Part shown: positions 5,748 through 6,038 of the stretch, one piece after another
Position numbering within the stretch: the stretch's first letter is position 1
Layout: each line of letters opens with the position of its first letter
Assembly: GCA_031272685.1 (NCBI GenBank)
Contig: JAISTI010000142.1
Coordinates: 1-6,038 of the forward strand
Direction of reading: 5' to 3'
Source: Propionibacteriaceae bacterium
GTDB taxonomy: Bacteria; Actinomycetota; Actinomycetes; Propionibacteriales; Propionibacteriaceae
DNA: 6,038 nt
The notes under the pieces: model-generated
Seen by the model: only the letters and a program-made list of their open reading frames with translations
What the model was told of the DNA's origin: nothing
The model's database searches: none
Program-made: the position numbers and the translations under genes

Positions 5748-6038
5748 CGAGGTGTCGTCGGAGGCGGTGTCCCAGATGGGCTGCGAGCGGTCTACCTGAA
5801 TTTTCGGCTCCGGGGTGTCGGAGTGGCCGCCGCAGCCGTGGTCGCGGGTGACGACCTGCCCGTCCTGCGGGGAGTAGGTGTTGGCGCAGGCCCCGAAGTG
5901 GTGGCCCATCCGCCCGGCCAGCGGGATGAAAAACCCGCAAGTGGTGCACAGCGCGGGGGCGTGGCTGGTCATGGCGTTGTCGGGGCCGCCGGCGCCGCCG
6001 GCCCAGCGGTCGGCCGCGTCTTCCTGCCCGTAGAACGA
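5736..6038 (-). CDS. DUF3027-like protein, C-terminal part (5' truncated by window edge)
   Basis: The minus-strand frame is open from the right edge to TGA at 5736-5738, giving the last 100 residues of a longer protein. The segment DRWAGGAGGPDNAMTSHAPA (visible 10-29), then CTTCGFFIPLAG (31-42), GACANTYSPQDGQVV (49-63) and DHGCGGHS (66-73) fit the conserved C-terminal half of DUF3027, an actinobacterial family of unknown function. Cys31, Cys34, Cys51, Cys69 and His72 (CxxC, C, CxxH) look like a structural zinc site; that is my inference. The last 25 residues (IQVDRSQPIWDTASDDTSLF) are polar, acidic and probably flexible. The true start is outside the window; the internal Met at 5970-5972 is not the start, because conserved-looking residues precede it. 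It overlaps tail-to-tail with the DUF2530-like gene. Confidence 0.8.
   Translation of the reverse strand, partial: SFYGQEDAADRWAGGAGGPDNAMTSHAPALCTTCGFFIPLAGRMGHHFGACANTYSPQDGQVVTRDHGCGGHSDTPEPKIQVDRSQPIWDTASDDTSLFD

Noticed and set aside
1..6038. Mobile element, phage, toxin-antitoxin, CRISPR, defence or biosynthetic cluster
   Set aside because: No transposase, integrase, direct-repeat array, paired small toxin/antitoxin genes or nuclease motifs were seen. All larger genes are recognisable chromosomal functions with uniform base composition.

Overview
The window looks like chromosomal DNA from a high-G+C Gram-positive bacterium (Actinomycetota). The signs are G/C-rich third codon positions, an actinobacterial type II MenB ending in a [10 protein letters not shown] tail, a DtxR/IdeR-type metalloregulator, actinobacteria-restricted DUF2530-like and DUF3027-like proteins, and TANNNT promoter hexamers placed directly against start codons. 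I cannot name a genus. There is no sign of a phage, transposon, CRISPR array, tRNA or rRNA. This is compact core-genome sequence with no gene-free stretch longer than about 50 bases.

Left part (1-1655, + strand): the 3' end of a HerA-like/DUF853 ATPase gene, overlapped by 4 bases by menB (1,4-dihydroxy-2-naphthoyl-CoA synthase, menaquinone biosynthesis). A short GC hairpin separates menB from the convergent genes on its right.

Middle part (1680-3837, - strand): a tight three-gene unit, read right to left. It encodes a 108-residue secreted or membrane-anchored protein with a very acidic ectodomain, then a DtxR/IdeR-family metal-dependent repressor with all expected metal ligands, then a MeaB/ArgK-type GTPase that normally protects methylmalonyl-CoA mutase. 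The gaps are 10 and 9 bases. At both junctions a Shine-Dalgarno-like hexamer is encoded by the last two sense codons of the upstream gene, which suggests coupled translation.

Right part (3885-6038): an NCS2/AzgA-type purine permease gene (- strand) diverges from a small two-helix membrane protein gene (+ strand, DUF2530-like). The latter overlaps tail-to-tail with a DUF3027-like gene (- strand) that runs off the window. The 45-base divergent region holds back-to-back candidate leaderless promoters and an 11-base exact match to one half of the IdeR/DtxR box.

The genes are mostly recognisable housekeeping functions: quinone synthesis, metal sensing, B12-enzyme maintenance and purine uptake. 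The points most worth following are the acidic membrane protein-DtxR-MeaB operon, the repeated leaderless promoter geometry (three of three candidate transcription-unit starts), and the half IdeR box between the permease and DUF2530 genes.
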